DNA from: Medicago truncatula
Lineage: Eukaryota > Streptophyta > Magnoliopsida > Fabales > Fabaceae
Assembly (NCBI RefSeq): GCF_003473485.1
Contig: NC_053048.1
Location: forward strand, 46,078,255 to 46,142,254
DNA: 64,000 nt
Direction of reading: 5' to 3'
The notes beneath the pieces were generated by a model that ran no database searches, was not told where the DNA came from, and worked only from the letters and a program-made list of their open reading frames with translations. Positions within the stretch are counted from its first letter, which is position 1; every line of letters begins with the position of its first letter. Below are positions 10,565 to 22,845 of this stretch, one piece after another. A program made the translations under genes and the position numbers.

Positions 10565-10936
10565 CAACAAGACACATTATTCGGAAACATGCATGATTGA
10601 ATGAATGTTGATGGCCTCACAATTTCTCGCAATGCCTCCTGGTATAACAAACATAGGCCTAGGACTACATCCAGTCGCCTCTTCAGTAATTGCATTGATA
10701 AACTCAGCACTGTAGAAGATTCATGTGGCATTGTACTTGTAAGGAATAGCCTTTGTAGAAGTATAAGGTACTGGTCCGGGCAGCCTTATCACTAGAGGCT
10801 CAACATTCTCTTTTGAAGGCACGCTCTTGACGGGCGGATCATGAAAGACTGGCACAATCACACAGACGTCGCTGACAGTCAAATGATTGTTGTTCATCAA
10901 GCTCTGGATGTCATTTTGAACAACACAGCAACCCAA
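10565..10936 (-). pseudogene. Post-gag region remnant
   Basis: The right part (10721-10936) encodes a segment with motifs SDVCVIVPVF and RLPGPVPYTS that in Ogre elements follows the gag zinc-finger region. After KYNAT the frame changes, and a second conserved stretch (EFINAITEEATG, then PGGIARN) follows in another frame and stops. The protease that should lie between them is missing. Assignment rests on remembered family resemblance. Confidence 0.55.
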
Positions 10937-10948
10937 AGGATTACAGAA

Positions 10949-11344
10949 TCATTCTTGGCAATTGGCATGATCATGGTCAAACAGAGAGGCTTGGCATAAC
11001 TTGATGTGTAGTGGCACCAGAGGAGTTGTAACATTACGGACGTCAAGTCCGGGAGCTTCCTCATATACCTCAATCATGTTCACAGCAGCGTGATTTGGAA
11101 GAGGGTTGTCGAGGACATGAGGGACGTTGTTCTCAAAAGTCAACTTTCCTTGGTTAATGAGCTTCTTCACAATGTATTTCAAAGCATAGCATCCTTCGAC
11201 ATCATGACCCAAAGCACCTTGATGGAAATCACATTTGAGGTCAGACCGGAACCTGGGAGGTAACGGATCAGGTGGAAGCTTCCCCTGTCTGATTGTGCAG
11301 TGCCCTCTGAGAAGTAGAGTCGGGAGCAACTCAGCATATAGCAT
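10949..11344 (-). pseudogene. gag C-terminal fragment
   Basis: 131 residues with a knuckle-like motif CDFHQGALGHDVEGC followed by YALKYIVKKLI, characteristic of Ogre/Tat gag near the nucleic-acid-binding end. The upstream gag body is missing: only about 20 bp separate this piece from the gag N-terminal piece at 11367-11588, where a full element would have roughly 1 kb or more. Confidence 0.65.
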
Positions 11345-11366
11345 TGGTATCAGAGGAAAGGTAGGT

Positions 11367-11588
11367 CTAGCTTGTTGCTGCGGTCGTTGTTGGTGAACCG
11401 GTGGATGATTGTTCCTGGGCGGCTAGCAGAGCAGTCATGGTGTCATTGGCCTTAGCCAATTCTTCCCTCAGAGAAGTTAATTCGGTACGGAGCTGAGCGT
11501 TCTCTTCTTCCATAGCCTTTTTCCTTCTTATGTACTCTCTGGTTCGATCGATTCTATCAGGTTCGTAGACCTTCTGAGCACGAGCCAC
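11367..11588 (-). pseudogene. gag N-terminal fragment (coiled coil)
   Basis: 73 residues beginning MARAQKVYEP, with a charged heptad-like helix (EEENAQLRTELTSLREELAK) followed by a Ser/Thr-rich tail. This looks like the start of an Ogre-type gag polyprotein. It stops where the internal deletion joins it to the gag C-terminal piece. The 290 bp to the LTR (11589-11876) is leader sequence with no recognised feature. Confidence 0.6.
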
Positions 11589-11876
11589 TTTTCAAACTGT
11601 GGCAGAGGAACCAGGAAGTAGTGAGCAATTGGAAGCCTTTGTGACCGATGTATGATGCATATGATGCATGATATGCAGATGTAAATGCAAAAACGACTCT
11701 TTTTAATGTCATCGAAGGACTTTTTAAACAAATTCGAAACATTGTAAACACTGTTAAACAAGCAAAATAAGGTTTTACAATGGTAAACTTATGAATACAA
11801 GTTCACACCTGCGGTGTCTTACAATGTTTCGATCTGTCTAAAAAAAATCTTCGATGTATGCGTGAAAAAAAACTTA

Positions 11877-14800
11877 TGCATGAATGCATGTATGCATGGT
11901 TGTTTTGTTTAGTTACAAAGAACAAGGTGGGTTGAGATTCAAAGTAACAGGGCCACGGATGGACACGGCGTCCGGTGAACTAAGGCTTTGGATAGTAGTA
12001 ACCAAGGTTCTAACACAGTTCCCAAACTGCAACCTCTCTCACATATATCATGGTAGTACAGGACGACACCCGTTCCATGATTATTTGTGAGAAGGTCTAG
12101 TTTGAGTGTAGTATCGCGTGACGACTAAAGTTTGAGACAACACTCAATTTAGCCACCGCACTACGTCCTAAAAAGGCTAGGATGGGTTTGGTAACTACGG
12201 TTCATAGCTTCGTCGAACAATTGAAAGTGAAGTGCCTAAGCATGACAACACACGCCGACAATATCACCTTCAAAATGCCTCAGCTATGTGAGATTGATCG
12301 CATAATCCAATACACGAGGCAACCCCCGGATCGAATTGTCGATTATATCTCTACCTAAACATAAGTTCACTCAGCCCGGGTATAGGACTTTTGATATTCT
12401 CACCCCACACGTCAAATGAAAATAAACAAGTATTCACATATGTAAGCAATAAAACAAAGCGTAAATATAAACTAAGGAAAACTAGGCGCGACCCGCTAAA
12501 AAGAATCCCCAGTGAAGTCACCATTTCTGTTATCATGGTTTTGGGGTGCCAAGCCATTAATTGGACTTGAACCTTTTGACCGTTGATATCTCTCTTTTTT
12601 CTTGGGAAGGGTAAAAGGAGAAAAACCCTTAAAAAGTTCTAGATTCGGGGGTCGTTTTCACTACGGGAAGGTGTTAGGCACCCGGAGCGATTATGGTATT
12701 CCATAAGAACCGTTCTCCTAAGTTTATTTCTACGCTTTAGTTTTATTGCTTATTTGTAAAAAAGAAGGTATGATTAGTGAAGAATGGGGGTGAGAAGAAG
12801 TAGAATTTTGATTTTTATTTCGGCTTGGAGGGGTTAAAGTCCCTTGCCTACGTACCGTTTTACGGGATCAAAACCGGCGTAGTTCTTGCTCAAAAAATAG
12901 TTTTTGTTTTTGTTGGTTGATTTTAAGTTTGAAAAGAGATTTTGAAGAATAGAGATGAGAGGCCTCAAGGGCATGAGATTTGGAAAAAAGTGAGGTGGAG
13001 TTAGCTTTTTCAAAATGAAGTCCAAGTATAGTTAAAATTTATTAGAAATTTTACTTAAGAAAATAAAAGAGAAATAAGGAGTTTTGACTCCTATCTTATT
13101 TTCAAAAAGGTTTTCAAGTGAGGTTATTTGCATGTTTTGGAAAAAGTTGGATTTTTTTCTAAGTGTTTAAACCTAAACATTCATCTAAACATGCAATCCT
13201 AGCCATACATCTACACATACAATCCTAGGCATACATCTAGGGTGAGTGTGTGCGTGCCGGTGCGTCATAGTGTCCATAGTCCATATTACAAAAGTTGCCT
13301 AAATACATTCTATGGCCCCTTTGCCAAGCTACAAACCAATGATAACAAATTACATCACCAAATGAATTAAAACTTGCAAAAATAAATGCTAAGCTAAAGA
13401 AAGTGGAGGAGATAGTGAAATGCTATGAGTGAAGTCACATAAGGAACAAAATGTTAGTGAAACAAGGAAAAATATAATGGGAATGATAAAAAATGCACCA
13501 AATGAATATGCAATAAAAAGGGGTAAAAATATGAGAATTTATCAATCACAATATGTAAAAATGCATCAAGAACATATATGGAATTTTAATGAGCAAAAAT
13601 TAAAGAACAAAGTAAAGGAAATAAATGCAAAAATAAGCAAATAAATTCTAATACTTAGAGGAAAAATTAAAATGATGGGGAAACATTTTTAGAAAATTTT
13701 TTAGAAGCATAAAACACCAAGAAAGTGTAAAAAAGGTATTTAAAACACAATTAAAAAGCAATTAAAAAAAACTCAGCAGGATTTAATCTGGACCGTTGGA
13801 TGAATCCAGAGGTCCAGATCAAGCTCTCAAGATCGCATCACAGCCACTTGATCAAAGATCAAAGGGTCCAGAAAAAAGCATAAAAGATAGTGTAAATTGC
13901 AGGAAGCACAGTGACCGTTAGATCAAAGATCTAACGGTTCAAACAGAAGATATACCAAATTCCACACAAAAAGTCATGCACAGGATTCAAAATCAAACAC
14001 ACAGCAGCCATCAGATCTTGGAACAATCCAGATCTGATGGTTCACAGAGCGAGGGAACACAACAAGAGCACGCACGCGCGCGCGTGGGATCGGAGGGAGT
14101 ATAAAAAGGATTTTCTACACAAAAAACTCACAAAACATTTTCCTCTTCTCTCTCTAAGTTAAACTTAGAGAGAGAAGCTCTCCCTTCTCTCTAAAAGTCC
14201 CGCCGGCGGACATGAGTGGTGGTGGTGGTTCCGGCGCGGCGGCCGGCCGGTTTCCGGCGGCGGCGCCACCGCGCCGGAAAAATCAAACTTAATTTTTTTT
14301 CAAAATTTTTACATCAAAAGTTCCGTCACCACCTCCTCTACTCAAATCCGGTGCTAGTTTTAAAAAGGGGTGAGAGATTCGTCGTAGATCTACACTTGAA
14401 CTTTCGGAATTTTTTCACTCTTTTTGTAAAAAAGCTTACGGATCTAGATATCCTTTTCGCTCTAGAGTCCGAATCCGGCCTCAAAATTTCAAAAATCCGA
14501 ACGTACAAGCTTAGATCTACAAATCTTGATTCGTAACAAACTTTTCACATGTGTATATGCGCGAAAACGAGGGAAAAAAGTGTTACCGTCGTCGTGAAAC
14601 GGAGGAAAAATCCGAGCCTCCTCTTCTCTCCGCCGCGCGCGCGCGTTATGCTCCGGTGGTGCCGCTTTTGCTCGAAAATCCGGTACGGATTTGGTGTTGG
14701 TGTGATGATTCGCGGTGGTTTTGAATGATTCCGGTTCGGATTTGTTGATTTTGTGATGATTTGAGTTGGTTTTGAGTGAATCCGGTTCGGATTTGTTGAT

Positions 14801-15666
14801 TTTGTGAAGATTTGTTCTTGGTGTTCTTGGAGAATTTTTGGTGATTTTCTGTTTTGGATCTAACTGATTTTGGAGAGAGAAAGAAATTTCTGTTTTTGTG
14901 ATGTGACTGATTCTTTTTTTTTTTATTTGGATCTGACACATCTATTTATAGCCTGCCATGTGTATTTGTGGGCCAATGAGAAAATGCCATCTGGACTGGG
15001 ACTGAAGTGTGCGAAAATTCTGGACAAAAATGCCCCTGGGACCTTTTCTGCAAAAAAAATAATAAAAAAAAGACTGGACAGCAATTAAAAAATGGACAAA
15101 AAATAAAAATTAAAAAGTTTTGGACTAAATTGTGATTTAAAAATAAAATTGAACTAAAAAAAGTAATTTTGACAAACGTAAAGTGAAACTAAAATTAAAA
15201 TCAACAAAAGGACTAAAACGAACCAATTACAAAAATGAGGTATTTTAAAATACCTCTCTGCCGAAATTTTGACAGGAAAAGACCAAAATGCCCCTAGGGA
15301 CTAAACTGACTCAGACTGACTCAGATGCAATTTTTTTGAAATGATTTTTAAACAAAGACTCAACAATAATTCGTACAGACAAGTTGAAAAGACTCAGAGG
15401 CAAACACAGGGACTAAAATGGGTTCCACTGCAGGAAATGACCAAAATACCCTTTTGTATGATTTTTTGAAATAAAATGCAAGAAAAGTAATGCGACGTTT
15501 CAGAGAGTTCTTAAATGACTTGTAATGCAAGAAAAGACAGAGGCAGTAAAATTCGTTTTAAAAAGAGAGTAAAGATTCAGAGAAAAATAACAGCGAACCG
15601 ACAAGTATCAGTGTTTAGAAAAGAAATTTGAACGAGTATTTTTAGGTCCAAAATCAGGGTATAACA
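11877..15666 (-). repeat. 5' LTR of the Ogre-like element
   Basis: Almost identical copy of 506-4295. It is the 5' LTR because the coding remnants read leftward from it. The sense TATA box falls at 14942-14951. Its outer end (15666) abuts NPF coding sequence directly, so transcription of the element would start about 700 bp from the broken NPF exon and run away from it. Confidence 0.92.
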
Positions 15667-18570
15667 GAGGGGAATTGTATCATGTCGGCCAAAGAGGTTG
15701 TTTTCTCTTGCAACACTGAGTCTCTTCCTTTCAGCCAAGCATGCAGTGACCATTATAGCGATGTGCAACACTAGGCCAATTCCTAGTCTCTGCAACAGTG
15801 TGATCCCTCTGGGGTTCTTTGTGTATCTCCGGATCATTGGCACAAAAGCAAGGTCATAGACTATAATGCTTATAAGCATGAAGATAGTTGTAAATGCTGT
15901 GAGACATGCTGGAGGGATATCAAAATGTGGTCCCATTCTTCTGTCTAGCGTGGTGCCTTGTTTAATGAAGAGTGTAGTTGATTGAACTATCAATGTGCTT
16001 GGGATAAGTGTTGTAATCAAAATCGGAATCATTTTTGTCATTTGTTTGGTTTCCTCAACTTGTGTCACTGTACAAAGCATCCATTGTGAAGTTTGGCCTG
16101 TCTTTGTAGCCGCTTTGTCAAGGAAACTACAAGCATAGAAGAAGTGATGCATGCAAATTAAATGATCAACACCCAATCTGTGACATGAAAAAAGATGGGG
16201 AAATTTGAAAGGATATAACTCAATTAGACCTAACCTCAAGGAAGAGCTGCGATCAATTCTATTTCTCCCGTTGCATGCATACTTTTCTATGCTTAACTCA
16301 TGTAGCTCTCTTGGATTTTCTGGGACCCGTGTCATCCACTTTCTCATAGCTGCCACAAAGACTTGTAGCATTCTAGTCATAGGGCTGCCTGAGGGCAATT
16401 TATGCCTATACAATGGAGTTCCTACCAGAAATACCAATACTGAAACCGCAAGTCCAATGGTAGGAAGGCCATATCCTACGGCCCAACCCACTCTGTCTTG
16501 TATGTAGATTACGAAAGTGTTGGAGAATAGGGTACCTAGGAAAATACTGAAATACCACCAATTGAAGAAGGAAAGTTTATAGGTGCTCTCTTTGGGCTCG
16601 AACTCGTCAAATTGGTCTGCTCCCATTGTAGAAATGTTGGGCTTGGTTCCTCCTGTTCCTACAGCAATGATGTACAGGGCAAGGAAGAAAATACCCCTTT
16701 GCAATGGTGACGCTCTGGGGCAATTTTGGTCTGCAACTCCTTGTGCACATTCTGGTGGCCTCAAAGATGTTACTGAGACTGCTAGAGTCAACAAACACAT
16801 TCCCTGTGGCCAAACAAAAGAATGGTATCTGTTTTTAATCACTTAAATAATATTCTAAATGACACTTTTTTGAAGCCTGAATGCATCGAGCAATAATATC
16901 TAGAAAAACACTAAATCTGATAGTAGTAAAAAATGAACTAAATGAGGATAGCATAGGAAAACATGTACTACAATAGATACTGCAAAGATTTCGGGTCTGG
17001 TATATTCCCAAGTTTAAGGTTTGAGTATGACCTATTTATCTTTTTAGGGGTAAACATTTGGAAGTCCATTACTTGCTTTTAAGATAATAATCTTAGAGTC
17101 CTTTTCATTAAAAATCACAATGCAGTCACAGTTTTATAGTTGTTGCAGTAGTGTGCCAAATTGCATCACACCATATCGAGATACGTTTACCATGGTAACA
17201 GGTTGTATCATATTGCATCAGAACTTGAAGTTCTCTAGCAAATTGTTCTTCATTCTTCTCTCTTTAGTAGATTTAGAAGTTCTCATGTGAAGGGTGGTGA
17301 TATTTTAGGATAATAGTGAGTTGCTGATAAAGAATTGGTGGGATGTGGGACGGGTGAGAAAAAGTGTGGCAACTTGAAGGTGAATCAGCAGGATACATGT
17401 CACAACACAATCACAGATCCATAATACACATCACAATAGTACACAACAACAATCACAACAATTTGAAGATGAATCAGCGAGATAAATAGGATAAGTTCAT
17501 GCCACAGCTCCATAATACACGTTACAACAATCACAATGTCTGCATTTGCAGTGGCTGCAACCGCAGTCACATCTGTAATTGCAGCTTCTGTTTGAAACAA
17601 AAGCTTAGCTTATTTAGCAAATAGGCTTAAGCTATGTTAGAAAATTCCTAATTCAAGTCAATTGATACAGCTCCAAGTGATAGCTTGACCATGAACCATT
17701 CCTTTCCTTGTGTGAGAAAATGTTAGAGAATCTAAATTTAAGTGAGTCTATATGGTTTGGATTCAGCTAGGATATATTCATTGTCAAGTTTTGGGTTATG
17801 ATATGTGTCAAATTTGCTATTGTGAATATCTGCTAGTTACTTGTCCTAATATTTCAGCTAGCATATACTTTTGGTCCTAATATCCTTCATCCTAGTATAA
17901 TGTTCATCCAATAATTTTACCTACCTCTAAGTAGCATATATTCAAATGATGAAAATAAATATCATTACATACCAAGAGATAAATGCATGATGCAATTACA
18001 AAGGTCCAATAGCGACCGAAATAAGCATCGGCTATGTAAGCTCCTACAAGTGGCATCATCCACACCAACCCCTTCCAGTTGCTAACGTTGTTTGCAGATT
18101 CCACAGTTCCCTCATGGAGCTTGTCTGTTAGATAGATCACTAAGTTTGATGCTATCCCGTAGTAAGCCATCCTCTCAAACACTTCATACCCTATAAATTA
18201 CACAAAAATGCATAATGATTCATTCATGATGCGATATATGAGAACAATAAAAATGGAAAGAAAAAAATGAAACTATATGTTTAGATTGACGGTGAGTTTA
18301 TCGAAACCACAGTGACATTATAATTTTGTATAAATTCTAAAGTATATGTCATTCGCCAAAAATGTAGAGGCACAATGTGATTCCACCAATCTCATAGTGT
18401 ATAGTGTATCCAAATATGCACGAAGCCAAAACTTTACCTACTATGAAGGAGCAAGCTTTCCATCGTCCAGTCTTCGATCTTAAAACAGGTCTACCTTTTA
18501 GGTCTACTGTACCATCTTGAGTGTAATCTTCTTTCCCATTTGCAGGGCCTTTTTCTTCAACCACTTCCAT
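15667..18570 (-). pseudogene. NPF transporter gene A, 3' end cut off by the Ogre-like LTR
   Basis: NRT1/PTR-family proton-coupled transporter, NPF5.2-like. Exons: 18438-18570, 17973-18190, 16235-16803 and 16126 down to 15667, where the LTR begins inside exon 4. Exon 1 starts MEVVEEKG; exon 2 holds the ExxER proton-coupling motif (EVFER) in helix 1; exon 3 has GTGGTKPNIS and GADQFDEF. About 146 C-terminal residues (final helices), present in gene C, are missing after HDTIPL. A message would read into the LTR and add about 30 unrelated residues. Exon 1, intron 1 and upstream DNA are nearly identical to gene C, so the two are recent duplicates. It is probably non-functional because the last transmembrane helices are lost. 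Confidence 0.85.
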
Positions 18571-18655
18571 GATGCTGGAAAGAAGAACTACGTGTGTTGT
18601 TAAGCTTTTATCTTGGAATCATGCAAGGCTGCTAGCTTATTCTTATGAGCTTTTT

Positions 18656-18668
18656 GGTATATTTAAGG
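18656..18668 (-). promoter_or_regulatory. TATA-like box of NPF gene A
   Basis: CCTTAAATATACC on the minus strand, about 90 bp upstream of the ATG. The same box stands at the same distance in gene C (25754-25766), and a near copy in gene D (41390-41402). Conservation at a fixed place supports a core promoter role. Confidence 0.45.
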
Positions 18669-19092
18669 ACGGGCAATTTGATCTTAGAAGTTTGTCTTTT
18701 ACCTAACTAAAATTATACATTGTCCATTTTGCATGACCTAACTAATAGATGAGTCTTGCGTCATAAAAAATAAAACTAATAGATGAGTAAATTTAAGGCC
18801 GAAAAAAAAATAAGGAATATGCCGCCGTTCATGTCTCAGTCCTATGTTCATTCTTAAATTCAGTACATTGGCCCTTCTTATTCTAACTTTACTTTGAATT
18901 CAGTATCTGCCGTTTCCCATGTGTACAAATGGCCTCAAACAGACAAAGATTTCTTCTATTAAATATGTCTATTCTTTCATTATTAATTTCAAACATTGTG
19001 TCACAAATCATACTACATATTTTATTTCCTAACATAGTATTTTCCAAGTTGTCCATTAGTTGTAACTTCTGGTTTTACACAAGTCTATCGTA
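18669..19092. other. Intergenic, upstream of NPF gene A
   Basis: Up to about 18960 it matches the region upstream of gene C (to about 26265), minus roughly 200 bp present only in the C copy. No gene is seen. Confidence 0.6.
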
Positions 19093-19865
19093 GGGGTGTA
19101 TTGAATTAGGATTTTAAAGGACAATTTTTGTTTAAAAAAGTCTTGAGGATTTTAAAAGACTTTGCAAGATTTTGATTACTTTGATGATTTTAAAAGACTA
19201 TTAAGGATTTCAATGGATTTAATTAATAAGATTTTAAAGGATTTGAAATGATTTTATGGATTTCAAGAGATTTCAACAGATTTTATGAATTTTAAGAAAT
19301 AATTGAAAAAAATATCATAACACACTCTCTTTCATAAAATCTCAATAAATACTCTTTTATTTATTTTATTTTATTTTTTACAAGAAAGCAAGAGCTACAA
19401 AATCTCAATAAAAACTCTTTTATTTATTTTATTTTTTACGGGAGAGCTAGAGAGAGAGAGTGAAGGAATCAGAGAGAGAAAGAGACGGAGAGAGATTTTT
19501 TACGGGAGAGCTAGAGAGAGGTTTTTTACGGGGAGAGAGAGAGAGAGAGAGAGAGGGAGAGATAGTAAAATCTTAAAAGAAAAAAACAATCCTAAGAAAT
19601 CTCATGTTTTTATGAAAGACTTTTTCATGCTAAAATTTCACTAGAAAATCCCACAAAATCCATCAAAATCTGATTTATTAAACAATCATCAAAATTTGAA
19701 TGATTTTGAATACCAATAGACTTTTTTTAAGTGATTAAGAGTCTTGATTGAATAACACAAGACTTTTTTTTAAATTGGAAAGAGTCTTGATTGAATACCA
19801 CAAGACTTTTTCATGATAAAAAAGTCTTTTAAAATTCCTTAGAATTATGATCCAATACACCCTCC
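19093..19865. mobile_element. Non-autonomous TIR transposon, copy 1
   Basis: 773 bp with ends GGGGTGTATTGAATTAGG and, reverse-complemented on the right, GGAGGGTGTATTGGATCA. It is flanked by GTA on both sides (19090-19092, 19866-19868), a 3-bp target duplication. The ends are full of short repeats of the type ATTTTAAAAGACTT in both orientations, and the middle has a GA microsatellite (about 19440-19562). A second member is at 63069-63975. The 3-bp duplication is compatible with PIF/Harbinger-like MITEs, but I see no transposase. Confidence 0.75.
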
Positions 19866-19868
19866 GTA

Positions 19869-20948
19869 GTTTCATTCTTGCTTGATTGGGATTTCTGGAT
19901 CCAATGACATCTGATTTTCCATTTTTGAAATCTTCCATAAATGGCAGAGAATGGAATAGGCCGTGATAAATCTTGGTGGATCAAAGATAACCAAAAAATA
20001 GTGGCGCAAGAGTGGTATGGCATAAGTGATTAAAAGTAGGTGCAATCCCCAACTTACAACTCGGATTTTGTGGAGTTGTGTTATGCTGACCATAAATTCT
20101 AAAAATTTATTTTCAATTTTCTTTTTCAGTCTCAAATTCTCCGTCTTTTTTAATTCTCTCGCTTAATAATAAATCAAGGGCTTAGATTACACTAAATAAT
20201 AAAACCAACTTTCTTTGACAAAACAAACCAACTCAACAATGTACCAAAAAATCTCAAAACCAATCAAAAAGGATTTGGTAAATACTGTGCTGAATACCGA
20301 CTAAATCATCATCAATATTTAGTAATATTGACTATAGGTATCCGAACATCCCATAAAGATTTGCTTCCATGTTTTTTGTCCCTTCACATTTCTACCATAC
20401 ACTTTCATTTACATTTCTCTCTTTTTTCTTTTTATAGAAGAGGAAACACATCACATTTCTCTTGTTCAAGTGTTATTACAACTTCTTAATCTTATTAAAC
20501 CAGTAAGCAGTTTAAACCAAAAAAAGTACATACACTTCCACTGTACAGAGGAAAAGCTACCATCACATGAACCTGAAAATCCAGCACCCTTGGGAAAAAA
20601 TTTATGACAAGAACTCCAAAGAAAAATACAATGAAATTCATTCTATAACCGATCATAGTGGTGGGAAAAAATAATGATAATAATAATGTACACTGTCTCA
20701 ATCGCCAAAAAAAGGAAGTAGGTATTAGCTATCAAGAAAATTGGGTGTCATGAGCCGTATTTGGTGGCAGATGCTATTGCTACTGCCTGTGCCCACACTT
20801 TCAGTCATGCCTTCACATCTGTTGGATCATCACCTACATAATAAAAATAAAAAAAAATGTCAAATTCTAAATTAATCCAACGCTTGTAACTTAAGCGCTT
20901 ATCATATATTATAAAAATAAGCTGAAAACAACAAGTATTTCGAACACT
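19869..20948. other. Intergenic, no gene
   Basis: AT-rich, with no supported coding sequence. A short stretch near 20755-20820 resembles 22060-22130 (both contain 'ggtggc' followed by 'cttcacat'), suggesting an old shared repeat. Confidence 0.5.
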
Positions 20949-21255
20949 TCGTAGATACACCACTAAGTTTGATGCTATTCCATAGAAAGCTATCCTTTCA
21001 AACACTTCGTACACTATAAATTACACAAATGCATACGCCATATTCATAAGTGTTATTAATGCATTATATACTGTATGTGAATACAATAAAATGAAAAAGG
21101 AAAAGGTGAAAGGACTATGCTATCCAAAAAATACTGCTGAAACTGGAATAACTTAATCAGCTCCAAAGTAGGCCAGCAAAAGGCTTCATTTTACCTACTA
21201 TAAAGAAGCAAGCTTTCCCTTTTGCTGAGCCTTTTTCTTCTACCATTGCCATCAT
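20949..21255 (-). pseudogene. NPF remnant B (exon 1 and part of exon 2)
   Basis: Exon 1-like sequence at 21195-21255 starts ATGATGGCAATGG and encodes a short peptide ending KACFFIV before a GT donor. The middle of the usual exon 1 (YTQDGTVDL through TGRW) is deleted. Exon 2-like sequence from 21013 encodes YEVFERIAFYG and continues to VVYLR near 20949, then the match is lost. Exons 3 and 4 are absent. It is a decayed cluster member on the same strand as the others, between genes A and C. Confidence 0.7.
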
Positions 21256-22845
21256 GATGCTGGACAAGAAAAACTACTTGGTCACTTGTGTGGGGATCAA
21301 GCAAGGTTACTAGTTTTTCTCATGAGCTTTTGATGTATTTAACAAACAAAAAGGAATCGGCCGGATTTTTTGTTTTGTAGTTCTTATGAATTCACATTTT
21401 TAACCTCTTCCTTTCTATGCTGATTCGGTTGGTGTTTTACATTTAACTTATCCACCAAGTTATTATTAGATCTTATGAAGCTGACTTGAGATTAGCATAG
21501 CAGAAAAAGTCTTGTGCTTATGAAGGAAAAAACAATTTTGTTGGTTAAATTTGCTTTCAGACCTTTCACTGAGTATATTTATATATATGCTTCAATCCCT
21601 TTCTAGTCACTGGTCATCTCAAATTCTTTGGCTCTTCTCTCTTGTCTCTATATTTGTTTCATGTTCATTTTCACTTTCAGCACCAGTACCTCTTTATTTT
21701 CAACTTGACTTTGAAACCAAAATATGAAAGTTGTCAATTTTTTATGCCAAATAGATAGGTACTAGTATCCATATGCACACGTTACTGTTAATTATTCATT
21801 ATCGGTAATTAATTAGAATAACATCCTGTCAAATTATATCATATGCACTATGCAGCCGGCAAGCGCATATTTACAGAATATGCTTGTAACTGTTTCACAA
21901 TTTTAATGTGGAAAAAGTTTAATAGAAAAAATAGATAAAAAAAGGAAAGTAAAACTTTTTTAACATCAGATACAGAAAAGTGAGAATAAAATAAATAAGT
22001 CACTAGTAATTGTTTTAATAAAATAAAAAAATTAAAGTGAACTATATTCTACAGTTCAGTTTCCGGTGGCTGCTACTATAGCTTTTCAGTCTTTCATGGC
22101 CTTCACATTGTCTGCCGCTGCCATTAGGAATATTCATGGCGAGATTTTTTGACGAAACAAACCTCAAATAGCAGAATTTTCTGGTCAGTCAGACGCCAAG
22201 CCGCTGTCCCCTGAATCATGCACTTTCACTCGTCGCTTCATGTATGCTTTCACTTCATCATGTACTAGTGACATGGCATGGAATATACTTAGTTGTTATC
22301 TAGGTTGTTAATATTTTGAATTAACTAGATCATAAACATTTTGAGATTAGATCATAAGAAGTCTCTTACCCAAGTCATCTGATAAACTATTAAATTATTA
22401 TTTTCTTCTCTGCCTAACTTCAAGAGTTATCAGAATTTATTCTACATTCTTGGTTTTTTTTAATAAATATTTTGCCTCTTTTGCTGTAAGTATCAAATTA
22501 CATACATGGAAGATATTCTAGCATATGCTGGTCCTTTTAACATATAATGGCTGAAGCCCAAAGGTTTTCTAGGAATACTTAAATGCAAAGGATAGGCTGC
22601 ACTAATGTTCTTAATTATTCTGTGCAATAAAAGATGTCTTTACATAGTTTTTCTCCGTAGAAGTTCTTTATTATTGATGTAAAACTCTTTATGACAATGT
22701 TAATGTTTCTAAACAAGGAAAGACCACTGCATTCAAATTTAATCGCGAAAATGGGGATAGCAAGAGATGAACCACGGCAATACAAATATGAAGCTACTTA
22801 TTTACTAAAAGGCGAATAGAAGGAAGGAATGACGGTCATGTTTCC
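21256..22845. other. Intergenic between NPF remnant B and gene C
   Basis: 21332-21343 keeps a GTTAAATACATC-type TATA-like box at the place where genes A, C and D have theirs. 21420-21480 contains an upstream block shared with genes C, D and G. The rest is AT-rich with no gene. Confidence 0.5.

Larger units (their letters stand above)
506..15666 (-). mobile_element. Ogre-like Ty3/gypsy (Tat) LTR retrotransposon, internally deleted
   Basis: A complete LTR-to-LTR element of about 15.2 kb in minus orientation. On the minus strand it begins TGTTATACCC and ends CATTCATGCA. The interior, in element order, has gag fragments, a gypsy-type RNase H, a second RNase H, integrase, a repeat-rich 3' region and a purine-rich tract (about 4296-4308, AAATAGGGGCAGC in sense orientation) next to the 3' LTR, as expected for a polypurine tract. 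Two RNase H domains are a hallmark of the Tat lineage, and size, order and LTR ends resemble Ogre. Most of gag, the protease and the RT core are deleted, so it cannot be autonomous. No primer-binding site starting TGG is visible beside the 5' LTR. No target-site duplication is seen: ACTTA lies left and GAGGG right. The left border could be up to 8 bp further left (from 498). Confidence 0.88.
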
